DNA from: Skermanella sp. TT6
GTDB taxonomy: Bacteria; Pseudomonadota; Alphaproteobacteria; Azospirillales; Azospirillaceae
NCBI RefSeq assembly: GCF_016653635.2
Contig: NZ_CP067420.1
Location: forward strand, 4,676,001 to 4,740,000
DNA length: 64,000 nucleotides
Direction of reading: 5' to 3'
A model generated the notes under the pieces. It ran no database searches and had not been told where the DNA came from. It saw nothing but the letters and a program-made list of their open reading frames with translations. Made by a program: the position numbers and the translations under genes. This document shows, in pieces, positions 27,021-37,308 of this stretch. Every line of letters begins with the position of its first letter. Positions within the stretch are counted from its first letter, which is position 1.

Positions 27021-27803
27021 ATGGCCGAGGGAAAGAGCCGCAGGCACGCCGAAATCGTCGAGAGCGGCGACATCTACTTCCTGTACCGCCCCAAGGTCCG
27101 TGCCGAGGGCGAACCGGAGGAGGGCGCCGGCGGGATCGCGGACGTGGAACGCTTCCATATCGTCCTCCGCCCCGACGGGGCGTCGCGGTTCCGGCTGATG
27201 ACCGTCGGCCGCAAGCGGCTGCCGGACGTGGAGGACCACGAGCGCAACTGGGGCTTCGTCGATCTGGTCGCGCGGAGCGCGAAGGAGATCACGTCCGGGC
27301 TGGACGAGCAGCGCCACCGGACGAAGACCCGGGGCGAGCGCGTACGTCCCGCCGCACGCCCGGCCGGCGAAGGGGTGTACGTCCTGGCCAGGACCGGCCA
27401 TTCCCTGCATCTGGCCTATGCCCTGGAGCTTCCGGAGAAGCCCGGCCCGGTCCAGCGGGAGCTGAACATCCTCCCCGAGGGCAGCTTCGCGCTCTCGGTC
27501 AAGAACCCGGAGAAGGGCTCGCCGGCCGGTGCCGGGCTGGACGGGGAGCGGGAGGCGGACTATCCCGAGAAGCTCCAGGAGGAATTCCGCGGCCGCCGCT
27601 TCGCGGCCGAGGATACGCGCCTGCTCGACCATGCCGGGGCCGAGTTCATCCTGATCGGTGCCGGGCGGGACGTGAAGCGCGATCTCGGCGTCGCGCTGGA
27701 CCCGGAGGACGAGTCCGAAGGATCGGCCGACATCTTCACCCGGCTCCGCCTCGCCAAGGGCAGGCATCCGATCGAGCCGCTCCTGACCGGCAAGTGGCGG
27801 TGA
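27021..27803 (+). CDS. Conserved hypothetical protein
   Basis: 260 residues from MAEGKSRRHAEIVESGDIYF. The N-terminal half has strands and a basic patch (GDIYFLYRPKVRAEGEP, VERFHIVLRPDG, FRLMTVGRKRLPD). The C-terminal half reads YVLARTGHSLHLAYALELPEKPGPVQRELNI-like, then AGAEFILIGAGRD. There is no signal peptide, membrane helix or clear enzyme motif. The sequence looks soluble and conserved, but I cannot assign a family. It is followed 85 bases later by rpmH. Confidence 0.7.
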   Translation: MAEGKSRRHAEIVESGDIYFLYRPKVRAEGEPEEGAGGIADVERFHIVLRPDGASRFRLMTVGRKRLPDVEDHERNWGFVDLVARSAKEITSGLDEQRHRTKTRGERVRPAARPAGEGVYVLARTGHSLHLAYALELPEKPGPVQRELNILPEGSFALSVKNPEKGSPAGAGLDGEREADYPEKLQEEFRGRRFAAEDTRLLDHAGAEFILIGAGRDVKRDLGVALDPEDESEGSADIFTRLRLAKGRHPIEPLLTGKWR

Positions 27804-27813
27804 CGAACTTGGA

Positions 27814-27842
27814 TTGACTCGCGCGGTCCCTGCCCCTATACA
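27814..27842 (+). promoter_or_regulatory. Sigma-70 promoter of rpmH
   Basis: TTGACT (27814-27819), a 17-base spacer and TATACA (27837-27842) precede the rpmH start by about 45 bases. The match to the housekeeping consensus is close and the spacing is ideal. Confidence 0.75.
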
Positions 27843-27887
27843 CCGTCCTTCGTTTTTCCAGTCACCAGTTTGAACGGAGTGTGTGTC

Positions 27888-28022
27888 GTGAAACGCACGT
27901 ACCAGCCGAGTAAGATCGTGCGCAAGCGCCGGCACGGTTTTCGCGCCCGTATGGCCACCGTGGGTGGTCGCCGGGTTCTGTCCGCCCGCCGGTCCAAGGG
28001 CCGCAAGCGCCTCAGCGCTTAA
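27888..28022 (+). CDS. rpmH: 50S ribosomal protein L34
   Basis: 44 residues from a GTG start: [20 protein letters not shown], then the conserved [20 protein letters not shown] tail, the full L34 signature. It belongs to the large ribosomal subunit. Its place directly upstream of rnpA, yidD and yidC is the near-universal bacterial order. An ideal promoter lies just upstream. Confidence 0.97.
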   Translation: MKRTYQPSKIVRKRRHGFRARMATVGGRRVLSARRSKGRKRLSA

Positions 28023-28027
28023 GCCCG

Positions 28028-28444
28028 ATGCCGCCCGAGGGGAGCGCGCCCGGGCTCGGGCGCCTCAAGCGGCGGCCGGAATTTCTCGCTGTAGCCGGGG
28101 CACGCCGCAAATGGGTCGCTCCCGGCCTGATCCTGCAAGCCCGCCGCCATGACGACCGCCAGCACTCCGGTGCCGGCGAAGCGTCCGTGCGCGTGGGCTT
28201 TACGGCCAGCAAGAAGGTCGGCAACGCCGTGGCCCGCAACCGGGCGAAACGGCGCCTCCGCGCGCTCGCGGCGGAGATCCTGGCCGAGCACGGCGCGCCC
28301 GACACGGATTTCGTGCTGATCGCCCGCGGCGAGACGCTGGTCCGTCCATGGGGCGACCTGCGCCAGGACCTGACGACCTGCCTCAAGCGCCTGAAGGCGT
28401 GGCGCGCGCAACGTGGGACGGACCGATGCGGGACCGGACGATGA
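28028..28444 (+). CDS. rnpA: RNase P protein component
   Basis: 138 residues. The RNR motif region KVGNAVARNRAKRRLRAL and the N-terminal GRLKRRPEFLAV are diagnostic. It binds the RNase P RNA and helps mature the 5' ends of tRNAs. The start lies 5 bases after the rpmH stop, and its stop overlaps the yidD start (ATGA). Confidence 0.95.
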   Translation: MPPEGSAPGLGRLKRRPEFLAVAGARRKWVAPGLILQARRHDDRQHSGAGEASVRVGFTASKKVGNAVARNRAKRRLRALAAEILAEHGAPDTDFVLIARGETLVRPWGDLRQDLTTCLKRLKAWRAQRGTDRCGTGR

Positions 28445-28782
28445 GCGTCGGCACGACGGATGCCGGCCCCGCGGGCAGGAGCCCGGCGGCATGGCTGTTG
28501 CGCGCGCTGGTCAGGGTTTACCAGTGGACCCTGGCCCCGGTTCTGGGCAACAACTGCCGTTTCGAACCAAGCTGTTCCAACTACGCGCTGGAAGCGCTAT
28601 CTAAGCATGGCGCGGTCCGCGGCGGCCTGATGGCCGCCTGGCGCATCCTGCGGTGCAACCCGTGGGGCGGAGCAGGCTGGGACCCGGTGCCGGATGCTGG
28701 AAACGCCAGCGCCCGTCAGGCCGATACCGGGCAGGCCACCGAACACGAGACTCATAACAGATGCGACCACGGCAGGGACTGA
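28441..28782 (+). CDS. yidD: Membrane protein insertion efficiency factor YidD
   Basis: 113 residues from the ATG at 28441, which overlaps the rnpA stop; an ATG at 28426 is an alternative. The compact YidD domain is clear: VYQWTLAPVLGNNCRFEPSC then SNYALEALSKHGAVRGG and RILRCNPWGGAGWDPVP. Three conserved cysteines are present. YidD assists insertion of membrane proteins with YidC. The C-terminal ~30 residues are an unstructured extension. Confidence 0.93.
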   Translation: MSVGTTDAGPAGRSPAAWLLRALVRVYQWTLAPVLGNNCRFEPSCSNYALEALSKHGAVRGGLMAAWRILRCNPWGGAGWDPVPDAGNASARQADTGQATEHETHNRCDHGRD

Positions 28783-28791
28783 CCAGGACCC

Positions 28792-30537
28792 ATGACTGAC
28801 CAGCGCAACCTCCTCGTGGCGATCCTGCTGTCGATCGTCATCCTGCTCGGATTTCAGTACTTCTACGAAATCCCGCGCATGGAACAGCGCAAGGCGGAAC
28901 TGGCGCAGCAGCGCGCGGAAGAGCAGGCCCGCCTGCCCGCCCCGACCACTCCGGACGGCATCACCGCCGACGGATCGCCGGTTCCGATCCCCGGGGCTCC
29001 GGCCGCGGGCGCTCCGCAGGACCGCTCCCAGGTGGTGGCGACCGGGCAGCGGGTCCGGATCGACACGCCGCGCCTGCACGGCACCATCTCGACCGTCGGC
29101 GCGCGGATCGACGACCTGACGCTGGCCGACTACCACGTCACGCCCGACCGCAGCAGCCCGGAGATCGTGCTGCTCTCCCCCGCGGGGACCAGCCAGCCCT
29201 ACTACGCCGAGTTCGGCTGGGTGCCGGCCGCCGGGACCAACCAGCCGGTGCCGAACGCCTCGACCCAGTGGACCGCGCCGGCCGATCCGCTGACGCCCGA
29301 CCGCCCGGTCACCCTGACCTGGGACAACGGCCAGGGGCTGGTGTTCGAGAAGACCTTCGCGGTCGACCAGAACTACATGTTCACGGTGACCCAGCGGGTG
29401 CGCAACAACACCGGCGCGCCGGTCTCCCTGGTTCCTTACGGGCTGGTGTCGCGCCACGGCACGCCGCCGACCCTGGGTTACTACATCCTGCACGAGGGTC
29501 CGCTGGGCGTCTTCAACGGCACCCTGCGCGAATACAAGTACGGCGACGTCAAGGAAGACGGCAACATCCAGTACGACACCACCGGCGGCTGGATGGGCAT
29601 CACCGACAAATACTGGCTGGTGTCGCTGATCCCGGACCAGGGCGGCCAGTTCAGGTCCCAGTTGCGCCACACCTCGGCGAACGGCCAGGACCGCTACCAG
29701 GTGGACTACACCGGCCAGCCGGTCACGATCGCCGCGGGCGAGAGCACCGAGACGACCAACCGCCTGTTCGCCGGCGCCAAGCAGGTCAGGCTGCTGGACG
29801 CCTACGCGGAGCAGTACGGCATCAAGAACTTCGACCTGGCGATCGACTTCGGCTGGTTCTACTTCCTGACCAAGCCGTTCTTCTACGCGCTGGATTTCTT
29901 CGGCACGCTGTTCGGCAATTTCGGCGTGGCGATCCTGGTGTTCACCGTCTGCGTCAAGGCGGTCTTCTTCCCTCTGGCCAACAAGTCCTACAAGGCCATG
30001 AGCAAGATGAAGGCCTTGCAGCCGGAGATGACGAAGATCCGCGAGCGCTTCGGCGACGACCGCCAGCGGATGAGCCAGGAGATGATGGCGCTGTACAAGC
30101 GCGAGAAGGCCAATCCGGTCAGCGGCTGCCTGCCGATCCTGATCCAGATCCCGGTGTTCTTCGCGCTCTACAAGGTGCTGTTCGTCACCATCGAGATGCG
30201 GCACGCGCCGTTCTTCGGCTGGATCAAGGACCTGTCGGCCCCCGATCCGACCACCATCTTCAATCTGTTCGGCCTGTTCCCCTGGGACCCGCCGAGCCTG
30301 CTGCACCTGGGCGTCTGGCCGATCATCATGGGCATCACGATGTACCTGCAGCAGAAGCTGAACCCGGCCCCGCCGGACCCCGTGCAGGCGAAGGTGTTCA
30401 TGGCCCTGCCCTTCGTGTTCACCTTCATGCTGGCCAGCTTCCCGGCCGGACTGGTGATCTACTGGGCCTGGAACAACAGCCTGTCGATCCTGCAGCAATG
30501 GATCATCATGCGCCGCATGGGCGTCAAGGTGACCTGA
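28792..30537 (+). CDS. yidC: Membrane protein insertase YidC
   Basis: 581 residues. There is an N-terminal membrane anchor ([20 protein letters not shown]) and a large periplasmic beta-super-sandwich domain (residues ~60-350) as in Gram-negative YidC. The conserved C-terminal insertase has five membrane helices, starting at [20 protein letters not shown], with the positively charged groove residue in [15 protein letters not shown] context and the C1 hairpin [17 protein letters not shown]. It inserts and folds inner membrane proteins, alone or with SecYEG. Confidence 0.97.
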   Translation: MTDQRNLLVAILLSIVILLGFQYFYEIPRMEQRKAELAQQRAEEQARLPAPTTPDGITADGSPVPIPGAPAAGAPQDRSQVVATGQRVRIDTPRLHGTISTVGARIDDLTLADYHVTPDRSSPEIVLLSPAGTSQPYYAEFGWVPAAGTNQPVPNASTQWTAPADPLTPDRPVTLTWDNGQGLVFEKTFAVDQNYMFTVTQRVRNNTGAPVSLVPYGLVSRHGTPPTLGYYILHEGPLGVFNGTLREYKYGDVKEDGNIQYDTTGGWMGITDKYWLVSLIPDQGGQFRSQLRHTSANGQDRYQVDYTGQPVTIAAGESTETTNRLFAGAKQVRLLDAYAEQYGIKNFDLAIDFGWFYFLTKPFFYALDFFGTLFGNFGVAILVFTVCVKAVFFPLANKSYKAMSKMKALQPEMTKIRERFGDDRQRMSQEMMALYKREKANPVSGCLPILIQIPVFFALYKVLFVTIEMRHAPFFGWIKDLSAPDPTTIFNLFGLFPWDPPSLLHLGVWPIIMGITMYLQQKLNPAPPDPVQAKVFMALPFVFTFMLASFPAGLVIYWAWNNSLSILQQWIIMRRMGVKVT

Positions 30538-30641
30538 CGCGGGAACCCCGCTCCGACAGCGCCGCCCCGGGCAACCGCGGGCGGCGTTCGTCGTTGAGAG
30601 ACATGGGCCCAGAGCCAGAGAGCAGAAGGAACGCGACCGCC

Positions 30642-31307
30642 ATGACCGGCCCGATCATCCCGACCCTGATGCCCGAGCAGACCGAGTCCGGCCTGGAGGA
30701 AGGCCGGCTGCTGTTCGCCAGGGAGTGCAACTTCATCTGGGGCGCCGCGGACGAGGCCAACCTGCCGGAGGCCACCCTGCCGGAGATCGCCTTCGCCGGC
30801 CGGTCCAACGTCGGCAAGTCGAGCCTGGTGAACGCCCTGACCGGCCGCAAGACGCTGGCCCGCACGTCCAACACGCCGGGGCGCACGCAGCAGCTCAATT
30901 TCTTCGACCTGGGCGGCAGGATGATCCTGGTCGACCTGCCGGGCTACGGCTATGCCAAGGAGTCCAAGACCAAGGTCGCCGCCTGGACCGGGCTGGTGAA
31001 GAACTATCTGAAGGGCCGCGTCACGCTCCGCCGGATCTGCCTGCTGATCGACGGCCGCCATGGGCTGAAGCCGAACGACGTCGAGATCATGGACATGCTC
31101 GACAAGGCCGCGGTGCCCTACCAGGTCGTTCTGACCAAGATGGACAAGGTGAAGAAGGCGGAGCAGGCCGCCGTCGTGGAGAAGACCGTCGCCGGCCTGA
31201 GGAAGCACCCCGCCGCCCATCCCGAGGTGGCCTCGACCAGTTCCGAGGAAGGCACAGGCATCCCGGAGCTGCGCGCCAGCCTGGCGACCCTGGCGCTGCC
31301 GGCCTGA
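30642..31307 (+). CDS. engB: Ribosome biogenesis GTP-binding protein EngB (YihA/YsxC)
   Basis: 221 residues from the ATG at 30642, after AAGGA. GTPase motifs are G1 GRSNVGKSSL, G3 DLPGYGYA and G4 TKMDK, with the family's EIAFAGRSNVGKSS lead-in. It is needed for late 50S subunit assembly. The yidC-engB-argB order is common in Rhodospirillales. An ATG at 30603 would add 13 residues. Confidence 0.95.
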   Translation: MTGPIIPTLMPEQTESGLEEGRLLFARECNFIWGAADEANLPEATLPEIAFAGRSNVGKSSLVNALTGRKTLARTSNTPGRTQQLNFFDLGGRMILVDLPGYGYAKESKTKVAAWTGLVKNYLKGRVTLRRICLLIDGRHGLKPNDVEIMDMLDKAAVPYQVVLTKMDKVKKAEQAAVVEKTVAGLRKHPAAHPEVASTSSEEGTGIPELRASLATLALPA

Positions 31308-31442
31308 CCGGCTCCGTCCGGTTCCGGCCGCGGGGATGCGGAATCACGGCAGTGTTGCGGCCGAATCACTTGCAACGGGAAAGCGGTCTGTCGCAAAACC
31401 GCAGCTAGCAGGCACCCCCCCATTGGCTTAGAGTCCCGCGCC

Positions 31443-32369
31443 ATGAGCGAACCGACCGTCCCCCCCGCCCCGCCGCAGCTGTCCCGCGAGGAATGGCTGA
31501 ACAAGGCCAGGACCCTGTCCGAGGCCCTTCCCTACATGCGCCGCTATTCCGGCCGCACCTTCGTGATCAAGTACGGCGGCCACGCGATGGGCGACGAGTC
31601 GCTCGGCGAGATGTTCGCCCGCGACGTCGTGCTGCTGAAGCAGGTCGGCATCAACCCCGTGGTGGTCCACGGCGGCGGACCGCAGATCGGCGCCATGCTG
31701 GAGCGGCTGAAGATCAAGAGCTCCTTCGTCGACGGCCTGCGCGTCACCGACAAGGAAACGGTCGAGATCGTCGAGATGGTCCTGTCCGGCTCGATCAACA
31801 AGCAGATCGTCACCGCGATCAACAACCAGGGCGGCAAGGCCGTGGGCCTGTCGGGCAAGGACGGCCACCTGATCAGCGCCCGCAAGCTGCGCCGGACACA
31901 GCGGGACACCGACAGCAACATAGAGAAGATCCTGGACCTGGGCTTCGTCGGCGAGCCGTACCAGGTCAACCCGCAGATCCTGGAGACCTTCGAGAAGTCG
32001 GACGTGATCCCGGTGATCGCGCCGATCGGCCTGGGCCGCAACGGCGAGACCTACAACATCAACGCCGACACGGCGGCCGGCGCCATCGCCGCCGCGCTCG
32101 GCGCCACCCGCCTGTTCCTGCTGACCGACGTGGTCGGCGTGCTGGACAAGCAGAAGAACCTGATCCCCAGCATGATGCTGGAGGACGCCCGGCGCTACAT
32201 GACCGACGGCACCATCACCGGCGGCATGATCCCGAAGATCGAGACCTGCATTTCCGCGGTGGAACAGGGCGTCGACGCCTCGGTCATCCTGGACGGCCGC
32301 GTGCCCCACGCCCTGCTGCTGGAGATCTTCACCGAAGGCGGCGCCGGAACGATGATCGGGCGGGACTGA
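31443..32369 (+). CDS. argB: Acetylglutamate kinase
   Basis: 308 residues. It phosphorylates N-acetyl-L-glutamate in arginine biosynthesis. The family landmarks are [50 protein letters not shown] and [15 protein letters not shown]. The N-terminal extension ([20 protein letters not shown]) is the helix of arginine-inhibited hexameric enzymes, so feedback inhibition by arginine is likely. It is followed by a strong hairpin. Confidence 0.97.
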   Translation: MSEPTVPPAPPQLSREEWLNKARTLSEALPYMRRYSGRTFVIKYGGHAMGDESLGEMFARDVVLLKQVGINPVVVHGGGPQIGAMLERLKIKSSFVDGLRVTDKETVEIVEMVLSGSINKQIVTAINNQGGKAVGLSGKDGHLISARKLRRTQRDTDSNIEKILDLGFVGEPYQVNPQILETFEKSDVIPVIAPIGLGRNGETYNINADTAAGAIAAALGATRLFLLTDVVGVLDKQKNLIPSMMLEDARRYMTDGTITGGMIPKIETCISAVEQGVDASVILDGRVPHALLLEIFTEGGAGTMIGRD

Positions 32370-32386
32370 GGGGCCGACCGGCCGCC

Positions 32387-32411
32387 GAAGGGGGAACCCG
32401 GTTCCCCCTTC
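32387..32411 (+). terminator. argB terminator hairpin
   Basis: GAAGGGGGAAC-CCG-GTTCCCCCTTC: perfect 11-bp arms with a 3-base loop, 18 bases after the argB stop. The downstream run is C/T-rich rather than a pure T tract. Confidence 0.7.
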
Positions 32412-32470
32412 CCTCTCATGATCGATGCGCGACCGCTGACCGATGATGGAACCCCCTGTCGGTGGCTGAG

Positions 32471-32542
32471 TAGGTTGCGCCCATGGCGCAACGCATCGGA
32501 TCGGCCGTCCAAGATGGATCGACCTGATCGGGCACAGCTCTA
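32471..32542. repeat. Dispersed inverted-repeat element, copy B (half element)
   Basis: This has one 19-bp core block (32474-32492, same as the right block of copy A) and one terminal repeat ending CTCTA at 32542. The left arm is missing. The terminal repeat matches the right end of copy A, including the in-frame TAG on the minus strand. Confidence 0.65.
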
Positions 32543-32764
32543 TCGCGACGCTCCTTCGCCCGGATCGGTCAGGACATCACCTTCGCAAGGCTCCTCGTCG
32601 CCGGCCCCGTCCAGAAAGTCCAGGAAGGCGCCGCGCTCTCCGGCAGCCCGCTTCCTGAAGTACCCGCTGACCTGCATTGCCGACAGCTTCTCCGCAGCAG
32701 CCTTCAAGGATGGCTGAAGTCGCAAGGTGTCTTTCAGCTCGCTTATCCGATCCTCGTCGCTTCT
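32540..32764 (-). pseudogene. Remnant of an RHH (HicB/CopG-like) antitoxin gene
   Basis: The open frame reads SDEDRISELKDTLRLQPSLK, then AAAEKLSAMQVSGYFRKRAA, then GERGAFLDFLDGAGDEEP. This matches the antitoxin layout of a DNA-binding strand (TLRLQPSLKxAAEKL) and a tail (YFRxRAA...FLxFLDxAxDEPP). The usual middle block (EEGVSLNQFINxAVAEKLSA in relatives) is absent. The join falls at a repeated AEKLSA, consistent with a recombinational deletion. There is no good start codon. The stop TAG is the outer end of repeat copy B. No toxin gene is adjacent. Family comparison is from memory. Confidence 0.5.
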
Positions 32765-32825
32765 TCAGAAATGACTACATCGGAAACGAATAGACCTGCG
32801 AGAGCGAAATGGGTCCCGGTCCTCC

Positions 32826-33494
32826 TCAGCGCGCCGGCGCCTGGTTCCGGACGGCGCGGTCGAGCATTTCCCGCACGACGGCGTCCTCGCTGCGCTTGGT
32901 CGCCATGGCGGTGCCGCGGACAATGGCGTCGGTCAGGTCCATGGCGCGGGTCAGGTCGACTCGCCATTCCCCGTTCTCCCGCACGAAGTCGGCCGGCACC
33001 ATGACGGGGCGCTGGTTGACCACCAGGGTGCCGCTGGCGCGGTCGCCGCGCACCGACACCCTCTCCATGCCGGCCTGGGTGATCACGTTGGGACCCAGCC
33101 AGTTCTTGCGCAGGCCGAACTCGACGATTTGGGCCGGGGTCATGCGCCTCAGCTCCGCCGGCTTCAGGTAGTGCTGCAATCCAAGCGCTCCGAACTTCTC
33201 CGACGGGCCGAGGGCCGCCATCTCGCCGTCCAGCGCCGCCTTGCGGGTCCGCTCGACCCGGGCGAGGCTCTCGCGCGACAGCAGCTCCAGCACGCCGCTG
33301 CCGTCCTTCGCCAGAAGCGCCTGACGGGCCGCGACGAAGGTCTCGCCGACCGCGGCGGCGTCCTGGTGGGCCGGCGCCACCTGCGCCTGGGCCGGAGAGC
33401 CTTCCGGATATCCCGCGCTGATGCCGGCGCCGGCGAGGATCGCCACGCCCAGCAGCGCGTTGCGCACCGCAGCCACAGTCTTCATTCCATCCAT
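32826..33494 (-). CDS. Secreted protein of unknown function
   Basis: About 222 residues from MDGMKTVAAVRNALLGVAIL, a signal peptide ending near PAQAQ. The mature part is helical (VGETFVAARQALLAKDGSGV, RVERTRKAALDGEMAALG) and ends with an NTF2-like strand pair (VNQRPVMVPADFVRENGEWR). It may be periplasmic. I do not recognise a named family. The gene is convergent with the repeat B region and divergent from the HAD gene. Confidence 0.65.
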   Translation of the reverse strand: MDGMKTVAAVRNALLGVAILAGAGISAGYPEGSPAQAQVAPAHQDAAAVGETFVAARQALLAKDGSGVLELLSRESLARVERTRKAALDGEMAALGPSEKFGALGLQHYLKPAELRRMTPAQIVEFGLRKNWLGPNVITQAGMERVSVRGDRASGTLVVNQRPVMVPADFVRENGEWRVDLTRAMDLTDAIVRGTAMATKRSEDAVVREMLDRAVRNQAPAR

Positions 33495-33622
33495 ATCCGT
33501 CACGAAGAGGGATCCATTCCCCCGGGGCGTCCCATCACATAATGCGCGATTGAGGCGGCGCAAAGGCGTCCCCCGCGGTGCGGCCACTTGCCGTACCGCC
33601 CGCGCCGGCCCATTGTCACGCC

Positions 33623-34354
33623 ATGACCGCGACCGACACCCGCTCCCCCACGCCGCTTTCAGGCATCGACGTCTGGATCTTCGATCTGGACAACACGCTC
33701 TACCCGGCCTCCAGCAACCTGTTCGCCCAGATCGACCAGCGCATGACCGAGTTCATCGGCGAGCGCTTCGACCTGCCGTGGGACGAGGCGCGCCGCCGGC
33801 AGAAGCAGTTCTTCCGCGACTACGGCACGACGCTGCGCGGCCTGATGACGGAGCATGACGTCGATCCGATCGAGTTCATGGACTATGTCCACGACATCGA
33901 CGTGACGCCCGTGATCCCCAGCCCCGAGCTCGACCAGGCGCTGGAACGGCTGCCCGGCCGCAAGATCGTCTATACCAACGGGTCCTGCCGGCACGCCGAC
34001 AACGTGCTGGCCCGCCTCGGCATCGCGCGGCACTTCGACGTGATCTACGACATCGTCGCGGCGGGCTACGTGCCGAAGCCCGATCCCCGCCCTTACGGCG
34101 AGCTGGTCGAGCGGCACGGCATCGAACCCCGGCGCGCCTGCATGGTCGAGGACATCGCGCGCAACCTGGTTCCGGCCGCGGCGCTCGGCATGACCACCGT
34201 CTGGGTCCGGACGGAGGCCGACTTCGCCCGCCCCGACCGCGGCGGCGTCGGGCACGGCGACCACATCCATCATGCGGTGGACGACCTGATCGAATGGCTG
34301 GTCGGCCTGACGCGGCCGGACGGGTCTCCGGACGCGACTGCGGTCGGCAGTTGA
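33623..34354 (+). CDS. HAD-family pyrimidine 5'-nucleotidase
   Basis: 243 residues from MTATDTRSPTPLSG. HAD motif I is WIFDLDNTLYPASSNLF, motif II is IVYTNGS, and motif III/IV is KPDPRPYGELVERHGIEP with MVEDIARNLVPAAALGM. It matches the SDT1/YjjG-like pyrimidine 5'-nucleotidases that dephosphorylate UMP or CMP and damaged nucleotides. In alphaproteobacteria it is usually found beside dapD, as here. Confidence 0.9.
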   Translation: MTATDTRSPTPLSGIDVWIFDLDNTLYPASSNLFAQIDQRMTEFIGERFDLPWDEARRRQKQFFRDYGTTLRGLMTEHDVDPIEFMDYVHDIDVTPVIPSPELDQALERLPGRKIVYTNGSCRHADNVLARLGIARHFDVIYDIVAAGYVPKPDPRPYGELVERHGIEPRRACMVEDIARNLVPAAALGMTTVWVRTEADFARPDRGGVGHGDHIHHAVDDLIEWLVGLTRPDGSPDATAVGS

Positions 34355-34417
34355 CAGCGGCTTTGCCGGTGAACCATGTTCCGGTTTCCCTGATATAGAG
34401 CCGGATCGACCCCTGCC

Positions 34418-35290
34418 ATGACCTCCGCCGACACGACCGACCTGCAGACCGCCATCGAGGCCGCCTGGGAAAACCGCGACCAGCTGAACACCGGCACCGG
34501 GGGCGCCGTCCGCGACGCGGTCGAGACCGCCCTGGCGGGCCTGGACGAGGGTCGCTTCCGGGTGGCGGAGCGTTCCGGGGACGGCGGCGGCTGGCAGGTC
34601 AACCAGTGGCTGAAGAAGGCGGTGCTGCTGTCGTTCCGCCTCAACGACATGACGCCGATCCCCGGCGGGCCGGTGGATCCGGCGCTGGGAGCTTCCTCCT
34701 GGTTCGACAAGGTGCCGTCCAAGTTCGCCGGCTGGGACGACCGGCGGTTCCGCGCCGCCGGGTTCCGTGCGGTGCCCAACTGCGTGGTGCGGCGGTCCGC
34801 CTATATCGCGCCGGGCGTCGTGCTGATGCCGAGCTTCGTCAATATCGGCGCCTACGTGGACAGCGGCACCATGGTGGACACCTGGGCGACCGTCGGCTCC
34901 TGCGCGCAGATCGGCAAGAACTGCCACATCTCGGGCGGTGCTGGCATCGGCGGCGTTCTGGAGCCCCTCCAGGCCGATCCCGTGATCATCGAGGACAACT
35001 GCTTCATCGGCGCCCGCTCGGAAGTCGCGGAAGGCGTACGGGTCGAGACCGGCTCCGTGCTGTCGATGGGCGTCTATCTCGGCGCCTCGACCCGGATCGT
35101 CAACCGCGAGACCGGCGAGATCCTGTACGGCCGCGTTCCGGCCTATTCGGTCGTCGTCTCCGGCACCATGCCGGGCAAGCCGCTGCCCGACGGCAGCCCC
35201 GGCCCCAGCCTCTACTGCGCCGTCATCGTGAAGCAGGTGGACGAGCGGACCCGCTCCAAGACCTCGATCAACGAACTGCTGCGCGCCTGA
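34418..35290 (+). CDS. dapD: Tetrahydrodipicolinate N-succinyltransferase
   Basis: 290 residues. It transfers succinyl from succinyl-CoA to tetrahydrodipicolinate in lysine/diaminopimelate synthesis. The left-handed beta-helix repeat region reads [38 protein letters not shown] and [19 protein letters not shown]. The C-terminal [12 protein letters not shown] is typical. The stop overlaps the dapE start (TGATG), giving translational coupling. Confidence 0.97.
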   Translation: MTSADTTDLQTAIEAAWENRDQLNTGTGGAVRDAVETALAGLDEGRFRVAERSGDGGGWQVNQWLKKAVLLSFRLNDMTPIPGGPVDPALGASSWFDKVPSKFAGWDDRRFRAAGFRAVPNCVVRRSAYIAPGVVLMPSFVNIGAYVDSGTMVDTWATVGSCAQIGKNCHISGGAGIGGVLEPLQADPVIIEDNCFIGARSEVAEGVRVETGSVLSMGVYLGASTRIVNRETGEILYGRVPAYSVVVSGTMPGKPLPDGSPGPSLYCAVIVKQVDERTRSKTSINELLRA

Positions 35291-36483
35291 TGACCGCCGC
35301 CCCGGCAGCGTTGGACCCTGTTGCCCTGACCCAGGCGCTGGTGCGCTGCCCCAGCGTCACGCCGGCCGACGCCGGCGCGCTCGACGTCCTGCGGGACGCG
35401 CTGGAGCCGCTGGGCTTCGTCTGCCACCGCCTCCGCTTCGAGGAGGAGGGGACGGCCCCGGTCGACAACCTGTACGCCCGCCTCGGCACCAGGGGTCCGA
35501 ACCTCTGCTTCGCCGGCCATACCGACGTGGTGCCGCCGGGCGACCCCGCCGCCTGGGCCGCCGATCCATTCGCCGGCGCGATCGTCGACGGCAGGCTCTA
35601 CGGCCGGGGCGCCTCCGACATGAAGGCCGCCGTCGCCGCCTTCGCGGCGGCGGTCGCCCGGCGGCTCCGCCGCGCGGGTCCGCCGCCCGGCTCGATCAGC
35701 CTGCTGATCACCGGGGACGAGGAAGGCCCCGCCGTCAACGGCACCCGCAAGGTGCTGGACTGGCTGGCCGACCGGGGCGAGGTGCTGGACGCCTGCATCG
35801 TCGGCGAGCCGACCAATCCCAACTACCTGGGCGAGATGATCAAGGTCGGCCGGCGCGGCAGCATCACCGGCTACCTGACCGTGTACGGAACCCAGGGCCA
35901 CGTCGCCTATCCCCATCTGGCCGACAATCCCCTGCCCCGCCTGGTGCGGATGCTGGCGGCCCTGACGGCGGAGCCGCTCGACCGGGGCAACGCCCATTTC
36001 CAGCCTTCCACCCTGGCGATCACCACGATCGACGTCGGCAATCCGGCGGACAATGTGATCCCGGCCAGGGGCTCGGCCAGCTTCAATATCCGGTTCAACG
36101 ACGAGCATACGTCGGATGGGCTGAAGGACTGGATCAGGCGGACCTGCGACGCCGTCGGCGGCGATTACGAGCTGAGATTCCGGGTCAGCGGCGAGAGCTT
36201 CCTGACGCCGCCCGGCCGCCTGAGCGACCTGGTCGCGGATGCGGTCGAGCGGGTGACCGGCCACCGGCCGGAACTGAGCACCACCGGCGGCACGTCCGAC
36301 GCCCGGTTCATCAAGTCGCACTGCCCGGTGGTCGAGTTCGGGATCGTCGGGCAGACCATGCACAAGGTGGACGAGCATGTCGCCGTCGACGACGTGGAAC
36401 GACTGACCGGCATCTACGAAGCCGTCATCGACGGTTTCTTCGCCCCCGCCCCTTCCCCGGCCAAGGAAGGCGGCGCGGCATGA
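35290..36483 (+). CDS. dapE: Succinyl-diaminopimelate desuccinylase
   Basis: 397 residues. This M20-family Zn hydrolase removes succinate from N-succinyl-LL-DAP. Metal ligands lie in [44 protein letters not shown] and near the C-terminal [10 protein letters not shown]. It is normal in length and follows dapD directly. It overlaps the next membrane-protein gene by four bases. Confidence 0.97.
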   Translation: MTAAPAALDPVALTQALVRCPSVTPADAGALDVLRDALEPLGFVCHRLRFEEEGTAPVDNLYARLGTRGPNLCFAGHTDVVPPGDPAAWAADPFAGAIVDGRLYGRGASDMKAAVAAFAAAVARRLRRAGPPPGSISLLITGDEEGPAVNGTRKVLDWLADRGEVLDACIVGEPTNPNYLGEMIKVGRRGSITGYLTVYGTQGHVAYPHLADNPLPRLVRMLAALTAEPLDRGNAHFQPSTLAITTIDVGNPADNVIPARGSASFNIRFNDEHTSDGLKDWIRRTCDAVGGDYELRFRVSGESFLTPPGRLSDLVADAVERVTGHRPELSTTGGTSDARFIKSHCPVVEFGIVGQTMHKVDEHVAVDDVERLTGIYEAVIDGFFAPAPSPAKEGGAA

Positions 36484-37052
36484 CGCTGACGGCACGGGAA
36501 GCGGTCTATTCGATCTTCGGGGCCTATCGGCTGGCCCTGCTCGACAAGACCGGCCTCAGCTATCTCGACCGCACGCCGGAAGGCGCCCTGCGGTCCTTCT
36601 ACGCCGCCCTGATCGTCCTGCCGGCCTATGCCGTGCTGGTCGCGCTGCGCCTGTGGGACGTGCTGCCCCAGGTATCGCTCCTGCGCTTCATCACGGTGGA
36701 AGGCCTGGCCTATGTCATAAGCTGGAGCGCCTTCCCGCTCGCCATGTTCCACATCAGCGGGCTGCTCGACCGCTCCAGCCGGTATTTCGACTTCCTGAGC
36801 GCCTACAACTGGTCTTCGGTGATCCAGATGGGCGTCTACCTGCCGGTCGTCGCCGTCTCGGATTCCGGCCTGGTGCCGGGAAGCCTGGGCGAGGGAATGG
36901 TACTGATCGTGACGCTGCTGGTGCTGATCTACCAGTGGTTCATCGCCCGGACGACCCTCGATATCAGCGGCGGCGCCGCGGCCGGGGTGGTCCTGCTCGA
37001 CATGGTCCTGGCCGTCTTCATCACGGGCACCGCCGACGGCATGCTGGCCTGA
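36480..37052 (+). CDS. Conserved multi-pass membrane protein
   Basis: 190 residues with about five membrane helices ([81 protein letters not shown]). It overlaps dapE (ATGA), so it belongs to the dap operon, as in related alphaproteobacteria. It has some resemblance to Yip1-type proteins. No function is established. Confidence 0.75.
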   Translation: MTLTAREAVYSIFGAYRLALLDKTGLSYLDRTPEGALRSFYAALIVLPAYAVLVALRLWDVLPQVSLLRFITVEGLAYVISWSAFPLAMFHISGLLDRSSRYFDFLSAYNWSSVIQMGVYLPVVAVSDSGLVPGSLGEGMVLIVTLLVLIYQWFIARTTLDISGGAAAGVVLLDMVLAVFITGTADGMLA

Positions 37053-37308
37053 ACGCTCCCCGGCCGGCCACTTCCCGATCTTGCGGATTAAAACAATTTG
37101 ATCGGAATGGCGGCCCGGACTCCGGGCTATGGTGGCACGTGATCCGGCGCGGTCTCGTCCGTGTGCAGCTTAGGCGCATCGGCTGACTTAACCGGGGCTT
37201 CGAACCGTTATAGCCTGGGCAGCAGCCGGCGACCCTGGATCCGGTCCCGCTCCGAAGGGATCGGGCGGACCGGATGCGAACGATCGGCATAAGAAGAATG
37301 GAAGCGCG

